Source: SXRF01 sp964624555 (GTDB lineage Bacteria > Pseudomonadota > Alphaproteobacteria > Rickettsiales > SXRF01). Taken from it: DNA of 53,351 nt. The position numbers and the translations under genes are program-made. Of the stretch, positions 7,113-16,032 are shown in pieces (position 1 is the first letter of the stretch; each line of letters opens with the position of its first letter). A model generated the notes under the pieces. That model was not told the DNA's origin. It ran no database searches and was given only the letters and a program-made list of their open reading frames with translations. Where the stretch lies: contig CAZUXB010000010.1 in NCBI GenBank assembly GCA_964624555.1, positions 1 to 53,351 on the forward strand, in the 5' to 3' direction.

Positions 7113-8984
7113 TTAGGCGGCTAAACTCTTTTCCACAAAATTCTGCAGGCGGCGGGTGAAGGCGGCCGGGTCGGTTATTTCCTCACCTTCGAGTATCCGC
7201 GCCTGGTCGAATAACAGCCACACCGCATCGTCAATGCTTTCTCCCGGTTTTTCTGCGAGATGTTTGATAATCGGGTGTTTGGGGTTTATTTCCAGGATTT
7301 TGGCGGCGGCGGCGGCGATCTGTTTCTGTTCGATCAGGAAACGTTCCAGCCGGAAATCCATCCCGCCCTCCCTGGTGGCGAGGCAAACCGCGCTTTGTCC
7401 CAGCTTCTGGGTAGTACGTACCTCGCTTACAGAATCTCCCAAAATAGTTTTGATGCGCTTGCATAATTCATCAATGCTGGCCGAATCAGCTTGTTTTTCG
7501 TCCTCTTTTTTATCAGCTTTGTCGCTTTTTATATTATCAAGGTTGATGTCGGAGCGGGTGACGGATTTGAACTGTTTGCCTTTATAATCCTGCACCACAT
7601 TCACCCAGAAATCATCAACATGGTCGGAAAGCAGCAGCACCTCTATGCCGCGTGCGGCAAAACCTTCCAACTGTGGGCTTTGGCGAATGGCATTCAGGTT
7701 TTCGCCGGTTAAGTAGAAAATATTTTCCTGCCCTTCCTTCATGCGGGAAATATAGGTATCGAGGCTTATAAAACTATCATTATCAGCGGTGGTGGAATTA
7801 AAGCGGCAAACTTCCAGCAGCGGTTCACGCGGGCTGTAGGCCTCGCACAGGCCTTCCTTCATAACCGCCCCGAAATTTTTCCAGAAAGACTTGTAATCAT
7901 CCTCATTATCTTCGGCTTTTTTCTTGAGTTCGGAGAGGAATTTTTTAACCAGCGCTTCCCTTATTTTGGTAATCATAGGGTTGTGTTGCAGGGTTTCGCG
8001 GCTGATATTCAGCGGCAGGTCCTCAGAATCGACCACGCCCCGCAGGAAGCGCAGGTAGGAAGGCACAAGGTCGGCATGTTCCTCGGTTATAAATACCCGC
8101 TTAACATATAGTTTCACCCGCGATTTGCGGTCGGGGTGGAACAGGTCCATAGGTTTTGCCGATGGCACAAAAAGCAGGCTCACATATTCCAGCTTGCCCT
8201 CGGCTTTATTGTGCATAACCAGCCACGGCGAATCCGGGGAGTGGGCGACATGGTGGTAAAATTCCTGATACTGTTCTGGGGTAACGTCATTTTTCGGGCG
8301 GGTCCACAGGGCAGACGCGGTATTGGCCTGTTGCGGGTTTTTATCTTCATCCACTATGTATATGGGGAAGGAAATATGGTCGGAATAGGTCTGGATAATA
8401 TGGCGCAGGCGGAAATTATCAAGATAGTCCCCGGCATCATTTTTAAGGTGCAGGGTGATGGAGGTGCCGCGTGGGGCCTTATCGGTAGTGGCAACAGTGA
8501 ACTCACCAATACCGTCCGATTCCCATAAATTGCTTTCATTTGAACCGGCCTTGGTGGAAACAACGCTTATCTTATCGGCGACCATGAAGGATGAATAAAA
8601 ACCGACCCCGAACTGCCCGATTAGCGGCATATCTTTTTTGGCGTCACCGGTTATTTTACTTACAAATTCCTGAGTTCCGGATTTGGCGATAGTTCCCAAA
8701 TTGGCGATTAATTCTTCACGGCTCATGCCTATGCCATTATCGCTTATGGTAATGGTTTTTTTCTCCTTATCCGGCTCGATTTTAATTGAAAAATCCGAGC
8801 CATCTTCAACCAGTGCCGGGGAGGTGAGGGCGGCGTAGCGGAGCTTGTCGCAGGCGTCGGAAGCGTTAGAGACCAGTTCGCGCAGGAAAATATCCTTATT
8901 TGTATAGAGGGAATGTATCATTAAATGCAGGACTTTGCTTATTTCTGCGCTGAATTTAAGTTTTTCTTCATTTTTTGTAGTCAT
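7113..8984 (-). CDS. htpG: Chaperone HtpG (Hsp90)
   Basis: ATP-dependent cytosolic chaperone. The N-terminal ATPase domain shows the family motifs FLRELVSNASDACDKLRY, DNGIGMSREEL and GQFGVGFYS. The middle domain includes the LPLNISRETLQ segment, and the C-terminal dimerisation domain ends near residue 623. I chose the ATG at 8984 (MTTKNEEKLKF), which has AGGAAAATT upstream; an upstream extension to 9047 adds a non-conserved leader. It is monocistronic and divergent from the ankyrin-protein gene. A heat-shock-type promoter lies 47-74 bp upstream. Confidence 0.97.
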   Translation of the reverse strand: MTTKNEEKLKFSAEISKVLHLMIHSLYTNKDIFLRELVSNASDACDKLRYAALTSPALVEDGSDFSIKIEPDKEKKTITISDNGIGMSREELIANLGTIAKSGTQEFVSKITGDAKKDMPLIGQFGVGFYSSFMVADKISVVSTKAGSNESNLWESDGIGEFTVATTDKAPRGTSITLHLKNDAGDYLDNFRLRHIIQTYSDHISFPIYIVDEDKNPQQANTASALWTRPKNDVTPEQYQEFYHHVAHSPDSPWLVMHNKAEGKLEYVSLLFVPSAKPMDLFHPDRKSRVKLYVKRVFITEEHADLVPSYLRFLRGVVDSEDLPLNISRETLQHNPMITKIREALVKKFLSELKKKAEDNEDDYKSFWKNFGAVMKEGLCEAYSPREPLLEVCRFNSTTADNDSFISLDTYISRMKEGQENIFYLTGENLNAIRQSPQLEGFAARGIEVLLLSDHVDDFWVNVVQDYKGKQFKSVTRSDINLDNIKSDKADKKEDEKQADSASIDELCKRIKTILGDSVSEVRTTQKLGQSAVCLATREGGMDFRLERFLIEQKQIAAAAAKILEINPKHPIIKHLAEKPGESIDDAVWLLFDQARILEGEEITDPAAFTRRLQNFVEKSLAA

Positions 8985-9030
8985 AATTTTCCTATATTGT
9001 GTTATATTTGAGTGTTGTTCTGCTATGCAG

Positions 9031-9058
9031 ATATGGTATCTGTGCAAAAAATGTCAAG
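9031..9058 (-). promoter_or_regulatory. Putative RpoH (sigma-32) promoter of htpG
   Basis: On the minus strand CTTGAC (9058-9053) is followed after 16 bases by CCATAT (9036-9031). This fits the alphaproteobacterial heat-shock pattern CTTGAC-N16/17-CYTATNT with one mismatch. It sits about 50 bp upstream of the htpG start and overlaps the 5' flank of the divergent ankyrin gene. Confidence 0.55.
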
Positions 9059-9074
9059 GTTAGGTGTGTTTATT

Positions 9075-10430
9075 ATGAAATTGTTCTCCGGCGCTGGTTT
9101 GGTTTTTTCGGTTATAGTAGCGGGAGGTGTTTATGCACCGGTTGTATTTGCCCAGACCGGGGCGGCTACGGTTCCGGCAAGTCCTTCTGGTGGTCAGGCT
9201 ATATATTCAAATACGCTCCAGGCGCCGATGCAGCCAGCGAATCCTCCTCCGTCACCTGATTTAGGTATGATGGGTTCTGAGCCATTATTACATGGCGGAT
9301 TCTCTCCGGCATTACCTTCTGGGGCAAATTCAGCACCAGCTACAGCACCGGCCCTAACCATTAATCAAGGCAATAAGATGCCAGCAGGGGCAAATGTTGG
9401 AGCTAATACTACTGTAAAAAAACCATCCCGTGATGATATGGTGTATCGTATAAATCTTGGCCGTGCGGATGATGTTGTGCTGTTGATAAAGCAGGGTATA
9501 TCACCTGATGAAATGAATTCTTCCGGTGTTCCGGTTATTGCGCTTGCAGCGAGCAGGTCTGATAATGAAGGGCTGGAGATTATAAAGGTATTATTGGCAG
9601 CGGGTGCTGATATCAATAAAGCTGATAAGCGCGGTCAGAATGCCTTATTTTATGCAGCTAAGATTGGAAACAAGGAAGTTGTTAAATACCTTCTGGAGCA
9701 GAACATACGGTATACTGCGCTGGATTCTGGTGGGAATAATGCCCGTATTATTGCCTATCAAACCGGTCATAACGAAATTATAGAAATACTCGATAGTTTT
9801 GTAATGAAGCAGAATAATGACGTCCGCCAGAAATATTCTCAGGTTAATCAGGAGTTGCAGGAGCGCTATAATGCCTATAATACAGCAATAAAGGAACAGA
9901 TTGAGAGGAATAATGCGGCCATTGAAAAGCAGAAAAATGATCGTACCCAGGAGCTTGTCCATGATCTTTCTTTAGCCAGCTGTGCGGCGAGTTACTGGCA
10001 GTTCTGCGCCAGTAAAAAACAGCCTACGGAGCTGGGTGATGCAAATCTTATAAATAATATTAGATCCCAGAATAGTAGGGTAAAAGACTTTACACGGCTT
10101 TTGGTTTCTGAACAGAAAATTGCCTATAAGAATGTTCAGGCTGTTACAGCCAGCACCGGTGAGCAAATTACGAAAAAGCTATTGGAATATAAAACTAATG
10201 ATGAAAGAGCTGAACAGGGTATCGGCACCATTGATGACATGAAAACACGTTGTGGTATAATTGCCGATTCGTGGAGCGCAGAGGAAGTAAACGCGCCGGA
10301 AATGAGTATAAATCGTTCTTTGCAGTTCAAAGCAACAACAGATAATCCAGTGCCTGCACCTAATGCTCCATCGCCTGATAATGTATTTCCTGATATCGAA
10401 GTTCCGGGCGTTGCTTTGCCGCAAAATTGA
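9075..10430 (+). CDS. Secreted ankyrin-repeat protein
   Basis: The ATG at 9075 gives a clear signal peptide (MKLFSGAGLVFSVIVAGG then VVFAQ); the frame opens at 9012, but that start would bury the signal peptide. A proline/alanine-rich linker of about 90 residues follows. Ankyrin repeats then span about residues 120-240, shown by ADDVVLLIKQGISPDEMN, IKVLLAAGADINKADKRGQNAL and NKEVVKYLLEQNI. A charged coiled-coil segment (QELQERYNAYNTAIKEQ) and a C-terminal domain with three cysteines come next, ending in a proline-rich tail. It should be periplasmic or envelope-associated and mediate protein contacts. No partner is apparent. A perfect hairpin follows the stop codon. Confidence 0.85.
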   Translation: MKLFSGAGLVFSVIVAGGVYAPVVFAQTGAATVPASPSGGQAIYSNTLQAPMQPANPPPSPDLGMMGSEPLLHGGFSPALPSGANSAPATAPALTINQGNKMPAGANVGANTTVKKPSRDDMVYRINLGRADDVVLLIKQGISPDEMNSSGVPVIALAASRSDNEGLEIIKVLLAAGADINKADKRGQNALFYAAKIGNKEVVKYLLEQNIRYTALDSGGNNARIIAYQTGHNEIIEILDSFVMKQNNDVRQKYSQVNQELQERYNAYNTAIKEQIERNNAAIEKQKNDRTQELVHDLSLASCAASYWQFCASKKQPTELGDANLINNIRSQNSRVKDFTRLLVSEQKIAYKNVQAVTASTGEQITKKLLEYKTNDERAEQGIGTIDDMKTRCGIIADSWSAEEVNAPEMSINRSLQFKATTDNPVPAPNAPSPDNVFPDIEVPGVALPQN

Positions 10431-10446
10431 TAGTTTATCCAAAAAT

Positions 10447-10558
10447 ATAGCAGATTAGGTTATTATCTCCTAATCTGCTATCAAAATCGAGGCCGAAAGA
10501 CCGATTTTGCGCCGCGAAGCGAGCGTAACTGAATAAATAGTATCTATATTATTTATTC
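10447..10558. repeat. Three consecutive hairpins between the ankyrin gene and the atp operon
   Basis: Hairpin 1 has a perfect 13-bp stem (10447-10459 with 10469-10481, 9-nt loop). Hairpin 2 has an 8-bp stem CAAAATCG/CGATTTTG (10482-10489 with 10502-10509). Hairpin 3 has a 9-bp stem GAATAAATA/TATTTATTC (10531-10539 with 10550-10558). Hairpin 1 begins 17 bp after a stop codon and could terminate the ankyrin transcript, but no T-run follows on that strand. Between hairpins 2 and 3 is a GC-rich CCGCGAAGCGAGCG stretch like those in repeat elements. Confidence 0.6.
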
Positions 10559-10586
10559 AAATAGCTATAAAAAGCAAAAGTCTTTC

Positions 10587-10615
10587 TTGACAGAACTTCA
10601 CACTATTCATAGATT
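10587..10615 (+). promoter_or_regulatory. Putative housekeeping promoter of the F0 ATP synthase operon
   Basis: TTGACA (10587-10592), 17 bases, then TAGATT (10610-10615). Transcription would begin about 20 bp before the atpI start at 10642. The same -10 hexamer and spacing occur upstream of rplM. Confidence 0.6.
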
Positions 10616-10641
10616 GCCAACTTCCTAAGGTCAGGTTTGTT

Positions 10642-10980
10642 ATGGGAAATGATGATTTCCTGCCTTCATTGGATGAGTTGCAGGCGAAGATTGATGAGAT
10701 TAAGAAATCTGAGAAATCTGGCGCTGGCGCTCACCAGAAAGCTGATATGTCACAGGCGCTACGCCTTTTGATAGACTTGGTGGCTGGGGTTATTATGGGT
10801 GTTGGTGTGGGTTATTTCATAGATAGATGGCTGGATAAAACCCCTTTATTTATGGTTATCGGTTTGTTTTTTGGTATGGCTGCCGGTGTTAAGAATATGG
10901 TGCATAGTGCAGGATTGATTGATAAAAAGCGAAATGAACAACAAAAAAACAATAAAGACAATATAGACAAAAACGTATGA
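10642..10980 (+). CDS. atpI: ATP synthase assembly protein AtpI
   Basis: The product is a 112-residue protein with a polar N-terminus of about 40 residues and two membrane segments (ALRLLIDLVAGVIMGVGVGY and LFMVIGLFFGMAAGVKNM). This is the alphaproteobacterial AtpI/Gca1 pattern. It helps assemble the c-ring of the F0 sector. It is first in the operon atpI-atpB-atpE-atpF'-atpF, and its stop overlaps the atpB start (ATGA). The C-terminal tail is rich in lysine and asparagine. Confidence 0.9.
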   Translation: MGNDDFLPSLDELQAKIDEIKKSEKSGAGAHQKADMSQALRLLIDLVAGVIMGVGVGYFIDRWLDKTPLFMVIGLFFGMAAGVKNMVHSAGLIDKKRNEQQKNNKDNIDKNV

Positions 10981-11726
10981 GTGAAGAACACGCAGCCCAT
11001 AGCCCCCTAGCACAGTTTGAAATTTTTCCCCTGCAACCGATAAATGTTGGTGGGTATGATATTAGTTTCACCAATTCTTCATTGTGGATGGTGTTGGTGG
11101 TTTCCGCTATTATATTATTCCTCATGCCGGCATCGCGTAAGCGGGCTCTTGTTCCGGGGCGGTTGCAGAGCGCGGCTGAGATGCTGGTTGGATTTATTGA
11201 TAGCACGATTTCGGAATCAGCTGGTAAGGAAGGGTTGAAATATTTTCCTGTTATATTCACCCTGTTTGTTTTTGTTCTTACCTGTAATTTGTTTGGCATG
11301 ATACCGGGTTCTTTTACCGTAACCAGCCATATTATTGTTACCTTTGCGCTGGCTGCTTTTGTGTTTGTAGGCGTTACCCTGATTGCCATATTCAAACACG
11401 GTATTGGTAAGTTTTTACACTTCTTCCTGCCTGAAGGTACGCCGGTTATTATGGCTCCGCTGCTGTTTATAATTGAGTTTTTTTCCTATCTTTCGCGCCC
11501 GGTTAGCCTCTCTGTGCGTCTTGCTGCGAACATGATGGCCGGGCACGTTACCATGAAGGTTATCGCCGGGCTGATTATAACATTTGGCATGGTGGTTGGG
11601 CTAGCCAGTATGTTCCCACTGCTCCTGTTCCTTACAGCTTTTGAAATAGCCATTGCTGTTATTCAGGCCTATATTTTTACTATTCTTACCTGCGTTTATC
11701 TTAACGATGCGCTTCATTTACACTAA
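10977..11726 (+). CDS. atpB: ATP synthase F0 subunit a
   Basis: Proton-channel subunit of the F0 sector in the inner membrane. Hydrophobic helices are visible throughout. The essential arginine is R181 in RPVSLSVRLAANMMAGH, a hallmark of subunit a. The length (249 aa) and the N-terminal motif FEIFPLQPINVGGYDISFTN fit alphaproteobacteria. It starts inside the atpI stop codon, so the two are translationally coupled, and it is followed after 36 bp by atpE. Confidence 0.97.
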   Translation: MSEEHAAHSPLAQFEIFPLQPINVGGYDISFTNSSLWMVLVVSAIILFLMPASRKRALVPGRLQSAAEMLVGFIDSTISESAGKEGLKYFPVIFTLFVFVLTCNLFGMIPGSFTVTSHIIVTFALAAFVFVGVTLIAIFKHGIGKFLHFFLPEGTPVIMAPLLFIIEFFSYLSRPVSLSVRLAANMMAGHVTMKVIAGLIITFGMVVGLASMFPLLLFLTAFEIAIAVIQAYIFTILTCVYLNDALHLH

Positions 11727-11762
11727 CCATCTAATCAATCATCAACAAAAAGGAATAAAATC

Positions 11763-12014
11763 ATGGATGCTGAATCATACAAATATCTTGCCGAAGGTCT
11801 GAAATTCGTAGGCGTTGGCCTGACCGCTCTGGGCTTCTTTGGCGCTGCCCTTGGGGTAGGTAAAATATTTGCGGCCCTTTTAGAAGGTATTGCCCGTAAC
11901 CCATCTGCTAAAAACCAGCTTATGACCCCGGCGTTCATCGGTGCGGCTTTCGCGGAATTCATGGGTCTGCTTGCGCTTGTAGTGGGCATGGTGCTTATAT
12001 TCGTTGTGAAGTAA
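11763..12014 (+). CDS. atpE: ATP synthase F0 subunit c
   Basis: This 83-residue proteolipid has two membrane helices joined by the polar loop (ARNPSAKNQL). The proton-carrying carboxylate is E65 in FIGAAFAEFMGLL. It forms the rotating c-ring. It has a strong AAAAAGGAAT ribosome site, as expected for the most abundantly made F0 subunit. It is slightly longer at the N-terminus (MDAESYKYLAEGLK) than enteric subunit c, as in related alphaproteobacteria. Confidence 0.98.
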   Translation: MDAESYKYLAEGLKFVGVGLTALGFFGAALGVGKIFAALLEGIARNPSAKNQLMTPAFIGAAFAEFMGLLALVVGMVLIFVVK

Positions 12015-12037
12015 TAATTTAAGCTTAGGAAAGTCCT

Positions 12038-12517
12038 GTGCCACAATTAGATCCGACATGGTTTGCATCACAGCTATTCTGGCTGGCGGTATGCTTTACA
12101 ACTTTGTACCTGCTTCTGTCACGTGTCATATTGCCGCCGTTGCAGGGGGTGATAGCGTCGCGCAAGGGGGCTATTGAAAGTGACCTGGTGGTGGCGCAGG
12201 ATCTTAAGTCGCAGGCCGAGCTTGCCAAACAATCTTATGAGAGCACTCTTGTAAAATCGCGTGAGGCGGCCCAGTCTATAATTGGCGAGGCTGATTCTGC
12301 GGCAAAAAAACGGGCTGAAGAGGCAAAAAGGTCGCTTGAGACCCAGATATCTATCCAGCTGGCCAATGCTACTGCTGCGATTGATGCCAAAAAGCAGGAA
12401 TTGCTGAAGGAGCTTTTGCCGTCGAGTGTGGAGTTGAGTTCGCTGATTGTTGAAAAACTCACGGAGCAGAAGCCGACTGCTGAACAATTGAAGCGCGCAA
12501 CTAACTTGCAGGGATAA
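12038..12517 (+). CDS. ATP synthase F0 subunit b'
   Basis: The GTG at 12038 is preceded by AGGA 7 bp upstream. One membrane helix (FWLAVCFTTLYLLLSRVILP) is followed by a long charged coiled coil (AQDLKSQAELAKQSYES and on). This is the first of two non-identical b-type subunits in alphaproteobacteria and cyanobacteria; together they form the peripheral stalk to F1. It begins 23 bp after atpE. Symbol use varies (atpG or atpF'), so I left it empty. Confidence 0.92.
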   Translation: MPQLDPTWFASQLFWLAVCFTTLYLLLSRVILPPLQGVIASRKGAIESDLVVAQDLKSQAELAKQSYESTLVKSREAAQSIIGEADSAAKKRAEEAKRSLETQISIQLANATAAIDAKKQELLKELLPSSVELSSLIVEKLTEQKPTAEQLKRATNLQG

Positions 12518-12533
12518 AATACAGGGATAAAAT

Positions 12534-13022
12534 ATGTTTGATTTTGCTGAACCAAAATTTTGGGTAATGTTGGCTTTTGTTATTCTTGTTGTGCTCTCTT
12601 ACAAGAAAGTTGCAAAATTGTTGGGCCGGTTTCTTGATGCCCATGCCACAAAAATAAAATCAGAGCTTGATGCTGCCAGCCGTTTACGTGCCGAGGCGGA
12701 GGAAGTTCTGGCTTTATATAAGCGCAAGCAGGCTGAGTTTGCCAAGGAAGCAGAGGCTATTCTGGCCAAAGCCCGTGAAGATGCTGATGCCAACACTGCG
12801 CAGGCCCAGTTAGAACTTAAGGCCGCGCTGGATGCGCGTTTGAAGCAGGCTCTGGAAAAGATAGCGCAGGAAGAGGCCGCAGCGGTTGCTGAGGTTCGCA
12901 ACCATGTTGTGGATATTACCCTTGCAGCGGCGCGTAATATAATTTCCGAGCAAATGGGCAGTATGTCGCAGAAAGACCTGATAGTGCAGGTGGTTGCGGA
13001 TATTGGCCGCAAGTTACACTAG
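12534..13022 (+). CDS. atpF: ATP synthase F0 subunit b
   Basis: This is the second stalk subunit, 162 aa. Its N-terminal helix (FWVMLAFVILVVLSYKKV) is followed by an alanine- and glutamate-rich coiled coil, ending with the EQMGSMSQKDLIVQVVADIGRKLH segment. It is the last gene of the F0 operon; no F1 gene (atpH, A, G, D, C) follows. The split of F0 and F1 into separate operons is typical of alphaproteobacteria. It is convergent with the L,D-transpeptidase gene 11 bp away. Confidence 0.95.
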   Translation: MFDFAEPKFWVMLAFVILVVLSYKKVAKLLGRFLDAHATKIKSELDAASRLRAEAEEVLALYKRKQAEFAKEAEAILAKAREDADANTAQAQLELKAALDARLKQALEKIAQEEAAAVAEVRNHVVDITLAAARNIISEQMGSMSQKDLIVQVVADIGRKLH

Positions 13023-13032
13023 CCTCTAGGCT

Positions 13033-14265
13033 TTACTGCATCGCTACTTTCAGGTTGTTGTCCTTCGGGCTTTGCAGTTCCGAGAGTATTTCAGACACGC
13101 GTTTTTTATCACGTCCGTAAATATCCGGGTGGAAATGCGGGCGCTTGGTGGTTTCATCGACCCAGCTTGTCCAGTAGGCAAGGTAAACCTGTACTGGTGT
13201 AACCGGCAGTATTTTTGAAATGTTGCTGTCATAGAGTTTTGCAATACGTTCCTCGGTCCATCCGGTGAGTCCGCTCATTACGAAAAATGCCAGTTCACGA
13301 GCCATTTCTACCCTGATACAGCCGTGGCTTAAGTCGCGTTCGGCTTTATTGAACAGTTTGGGGCTGCCGGTTGAATGGAGATAGATATTATCAGTGTCGG
13401 GAAGGTTGAATTTCACTTTTCCCAGCGCGTTGCTGCTACTGGGGCGCTGGACGAAGCTGTAATGATCGGAGTTCTCTTCCAGATTGATTTCTGAGACATT
13501 TACTTCCTCGCCATCGCTATTTTTAATTACGTAGTTTCCTTTAGTGAAATAATCCGGGTTGGTGCGGAGTTTGCCCATCATTTCATTGCGGGCGATTTTT
13601 TCCGGGACGTGCCAGGCCGGGTTAAAGCTCACATCAGTGATTGGGCGGTTAAAAAGCGGGGTAGCATTCCTGGGGGCGCCAACGATAATACGCGAAGTGA
13701 TAGCGGTAGTATTTTTATCGACAGCCTGCAGGTAATATCCCGGTATATTTACCAGCACATATCTTTCACCAAGATCTGGCATTTCCCGCATACGTTCCAG
13801 CGTTGCCTGCATCTGGGCGAGGCGGAACTCTACAGGTATTGCGAGGGCGGACTGAGTTTTTTTACCGAGTGAGCCATCAGCGTCGAGCCCATGCCGGGAC
13901 TGGAAATTTTTTATTGCTTCTGCCAGCGGTTTATCTAGTTCTTTGGAATCATTTTCCGGTTCATTATAGTCCCCCATTATTGCAAGTATTTTCCTGACGG
14001 TGGGGATGCGGGTGTCCTGTGCGCCGATCTTAACTGTCTTGCCGGTTGGGAAGGATGGCCAGCCACCATTTTCGGCAATTTTTTTATAGTCAGCTATCGC
14101 GGTTTCAAGAGAGGCGGTATAGCGGTTTGAAATTATGGTTGCGGGAGGTGATATAGTTTCCGGATGTACATCTTCAGCAAAAGATGCGGCACTGGAAAAT
14201 ATAAAAATAAACATGGGCAGAAAAAAAGACTGTATCCAGCTTTTGATAGTATATATATTAGGCAT
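13033..14265 (-). CDS. L,D-transpeptidase with peptidoglycan-binding domain
   Basis: The 410-residue protein has a signal sequence (residues 14-30, ending AASFAED), a peptidoglycan-binding-like helical region (about 100-160, with the FQSRHGLDADGSLGKKT pattern) and a C-terminal YkuD domain. The catalytic motif HSTGSP...DLSHGCIRVEMA holds the nucleophile cysteine. It resembles the YcbB-type enzymes that make 3-3 crosslinks in murein or attach lipoproteins. It is monocistronic, ending 11 bp from the end of atpF. A C-terminal extension of about 60 residues follows the catalytic core. Confidence 0.93.
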   Translation of the reverse strand: MPNIYTIKSWIQSFFLPMFIFIFSSAASFAEDVHPETISPPATIISNRYTASLETAIADYKKIAENGGWPSFPTGKTVKIGAQDTRIPTVRKILAIMGDYNEPENDSKELDKPLAEAIKNFQSRHGLDADGSLGKKTQSALAIPVEFRLAQMQATLERMREMPDLGERYVLVNIPGYYLQAVDKNTTAITSRIIVGAPRNATPLFNRPITDVSFNPAWHVPEKIARNEMMGKLRTNPDYFTKGNYVIKNSDGEEVNVSEINLEENSDHYSFVQRPSSSNALGKVKFNLPDTDNIYLHSTGSPKLFNKAERDLSHGCIRVEMARELAFFVMSGLTGWTEERIAKLYDSNISKILPVTPVQVYLAYWTSWVDETTKRPHFHPDIYGRDKKRVSEILSELQSPKDNNLKVAMQ

Positions 14266-14426
14266 GTGGTCCCCCGTGGCTATAGCAGATAGATTTGTGT
14301 CAAATTAAGTAAACTTAACTTAACCTATAGTCACATATTACTGTAATAAAATTAACTTTTAGTTATCAAAAATTAAAATATTTCCTAATTTTAGGACGGT
14401 TTATTAAATAATTATGGCAGATAAAA

Positions 14427-15236
14427 ATGGTTAAAATAGCCTGCATACAACTAACCAGCGGCGTTGATTTACCTGCAAATATAGTTAAAATTGAGTCTAT
14501 GGTGGAAAATGCTGCTAGGGGTGGCGCACAATTTGTTGCTACTCCAGAGAATAGTTTTTTAATGAATAGCAATGAAGCTAATAAAATTTTTTATAAGGAA
14601 AATGAGCACCCAGCCATTAGTGCTTCGGCTAATATGGCCCTTAAGCATAAAATATGGCTGCTTATTGGCAGTGTTGCGGTAGATGGTGGCAATAATAAAA
14701 GTTATAACCGCTCACTACTTTTTAATCCTGATGGTGAAATAGTTGCCAGATATGACAAGATACATTTGTTTGATGTTGAGGTTGGTGATGGGCAAACTTA
14801 CCGGGAGTCGGCGCGCATCATAGCTGGTGACAGGGCGGTTGTGGCGGAAACCCTCTATGGTAAAATCGGTATGAGTGTGTGTTATGATCTACGTTTTCCA
14901 CAACTTTACAGGGCGCTGGCAAAGGCTGGGGCGATGATACTTACAATTCCATCTGCTTTTACCGAGGTTACAGGGGAGGCGCACTGGCATGTTTTATTGC
15001 GGGCGCGGGCGATTGAGAATTCTTGTTTTGTTGTTGCCCCGGCGCAGACCGGGACTCATGCTGGCGGCAGGAAAACTTACGGCCATTCGCTTATAGTCGA
15101 TCCGTGGGGCAGGGTGTTAGCCGATGCTGGTAGCGAGGAGGGCGTTATTTTTGCGGATATTGATTTAAATGAAGTATCAAGCGTACGCGCAAAACTGCCA
15201 AGCCTGCAACATGACCGAGAGTTTAATCTTTCTTAG
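14427..15236 (+). CDS. Carbon-nitrogen hydrolase (nitrilase superfamily, Nit2-like amidase)
   Basis: The catalytic triad is visible: E41 in TPENSF, K111 in YDKIHLFDV and C152 in GMSVCYDLRFPQLYR. The length (269 aa) fits the Nit/omega-amidase branch, which acts on deaminated glutathione or small omega-amides; the substrate cannot be fixed by sequence. It is likely cytosolic, with no signal peptide. Its 3' end overlaps the 3' end of ubiG by 14 bp in a convergent arrangement, and an A/T-rich spacer of about 160 bp with no clear feature lies upstream. Confidence 0.92.
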   Translation: MVKIACIQLTSGVDLPANIVKIESMVENAARGGAQFVATPENSFLMNSNEANKIFYKENEHPAISASANMALKHKIWLLIGSVAVDGGNNKSYNRSLLFNPDGEIVARYDKIHLFDVEVGDGQTYRESARIIAGDRAVVAETLYGKIGMSVCYDLRFPQLYRALAKAGAMILTIPSAFTEVTGEAHWHVLLRARAIENSCFVVAPAQTGTHAGGRKTYGHSLIVDPWGRVLADAGSEEGVIFADIDLNEVSSVRAKLPSLQHDREFNLS

Positions 15237-15978
15237 CAACAACCATGTAATTCACCGATAAATCTTTATGGTCGAGATGCCACTTCCAGGAAATTGGGTT
15301 CATAACCATACCAGTCAGGCAACTAACTGAGGTATTGTTATCTTCCAGAATATTGCATATTTCGCTGGGGCGGAGGAATTTTTTCCAGCTATGGGTCCCA
15401 ATTGGTAGCAGGCGCATTACATACTCGGCTCCGATAATAGCAAGGGCATAGGATTTGGCCGTGCGATTAAGGGTTGACAGGATTATTATCCCATGGGTTT
15501 TCAGCAATTTGCAGCTTGCCTCTATAAACAAGTTTATATCTGCGACATGCTCTATTATTTCCAGGGCAAGGATAACATCGAACTGTGCGCCGGTAGCCGA
15601 CAGTTCCTCGGCACTGGTACAGCGGTAATCAATAGAAAGACCCATTTTTTCGGCGTGCAGACCGGCAACCTTTATATTTTTTTCGGAAGCGTCGATGGCG
15701 GTGACGTTTGCGCCGAGTCTAGCCATAGGTTCGGCGATAAGTCCGCCGCCGCAGCCTATATCCAAAAGGCTAAGGTTTTTCAGGGGATGGGCGCTATCTG
15801 GCGTAATATTTTGAAAATTAAGCAATATCTGATCGCGGATAAATTCTATCCGGATTGGATTCATGCTGTGCAGGGGGGCAAACTTGCCTTTTTCATCCCA
15901 CCATTCATCAGAAATACGGGAAAAACGTTCAATTTCGGCGGCATCAATAGTTGAGTATTTTGTATTTTTTGCTTCCAT
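15223..15978 (-). CDS. ubiG: Ubiquinone biosynthesis O-methyltransferase
   Basis: A class I S-adenosylmethionine methyltransferase. The start DAAEIERFSRISDEWWDEKGKFAPLHSMNPIRIEFI is the UbiG signature, followed by the SAM-binding LLDIGCGGGLIAEPMARLG. It methylates hydroxylated quinone intermediates at two steps of ubiquinone synthesis, in the cytosol at the membrane. The family is widely conserved in respiring alphaproteobacteria. The gene appears to be alone on the minus strand, since the next gene is divergent. Confidence 0.95.
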   Translation of the reverse strand: MEAKNTKYSTIDAAEIERFSRISDEWWDEKGKFAPLHSMNPIRIEFIRDQILLNFQNITPDSAHPLKNLSLLDIGCGGGLIAEPMARLGANVTAIDASEKNIKVAGLHAEKMGLSIDYRCTSAEELSATGAQFDVILALEIIEHVADINLFIEASCKLLKTHGIIILSTLNRTAKSYALAIIGAEYVMRLLPIGTHSWKKFLRPSEICNILEDNNTSVSCLTGMVMNPISWKWHLDHKDLSVNYMVVAKKD

Positions 15979-16032
15979 TTGTGCTAGTATGTTTATAGTC
16001 TGTTAGTGAACATGATGTGAGGAGTTTAGTAC

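Noticed and set aside
7156..7587. Open frame opposite htpG
   Set aside because: It is a mirror of the conserved htpG coding sequence with no ribosome site.
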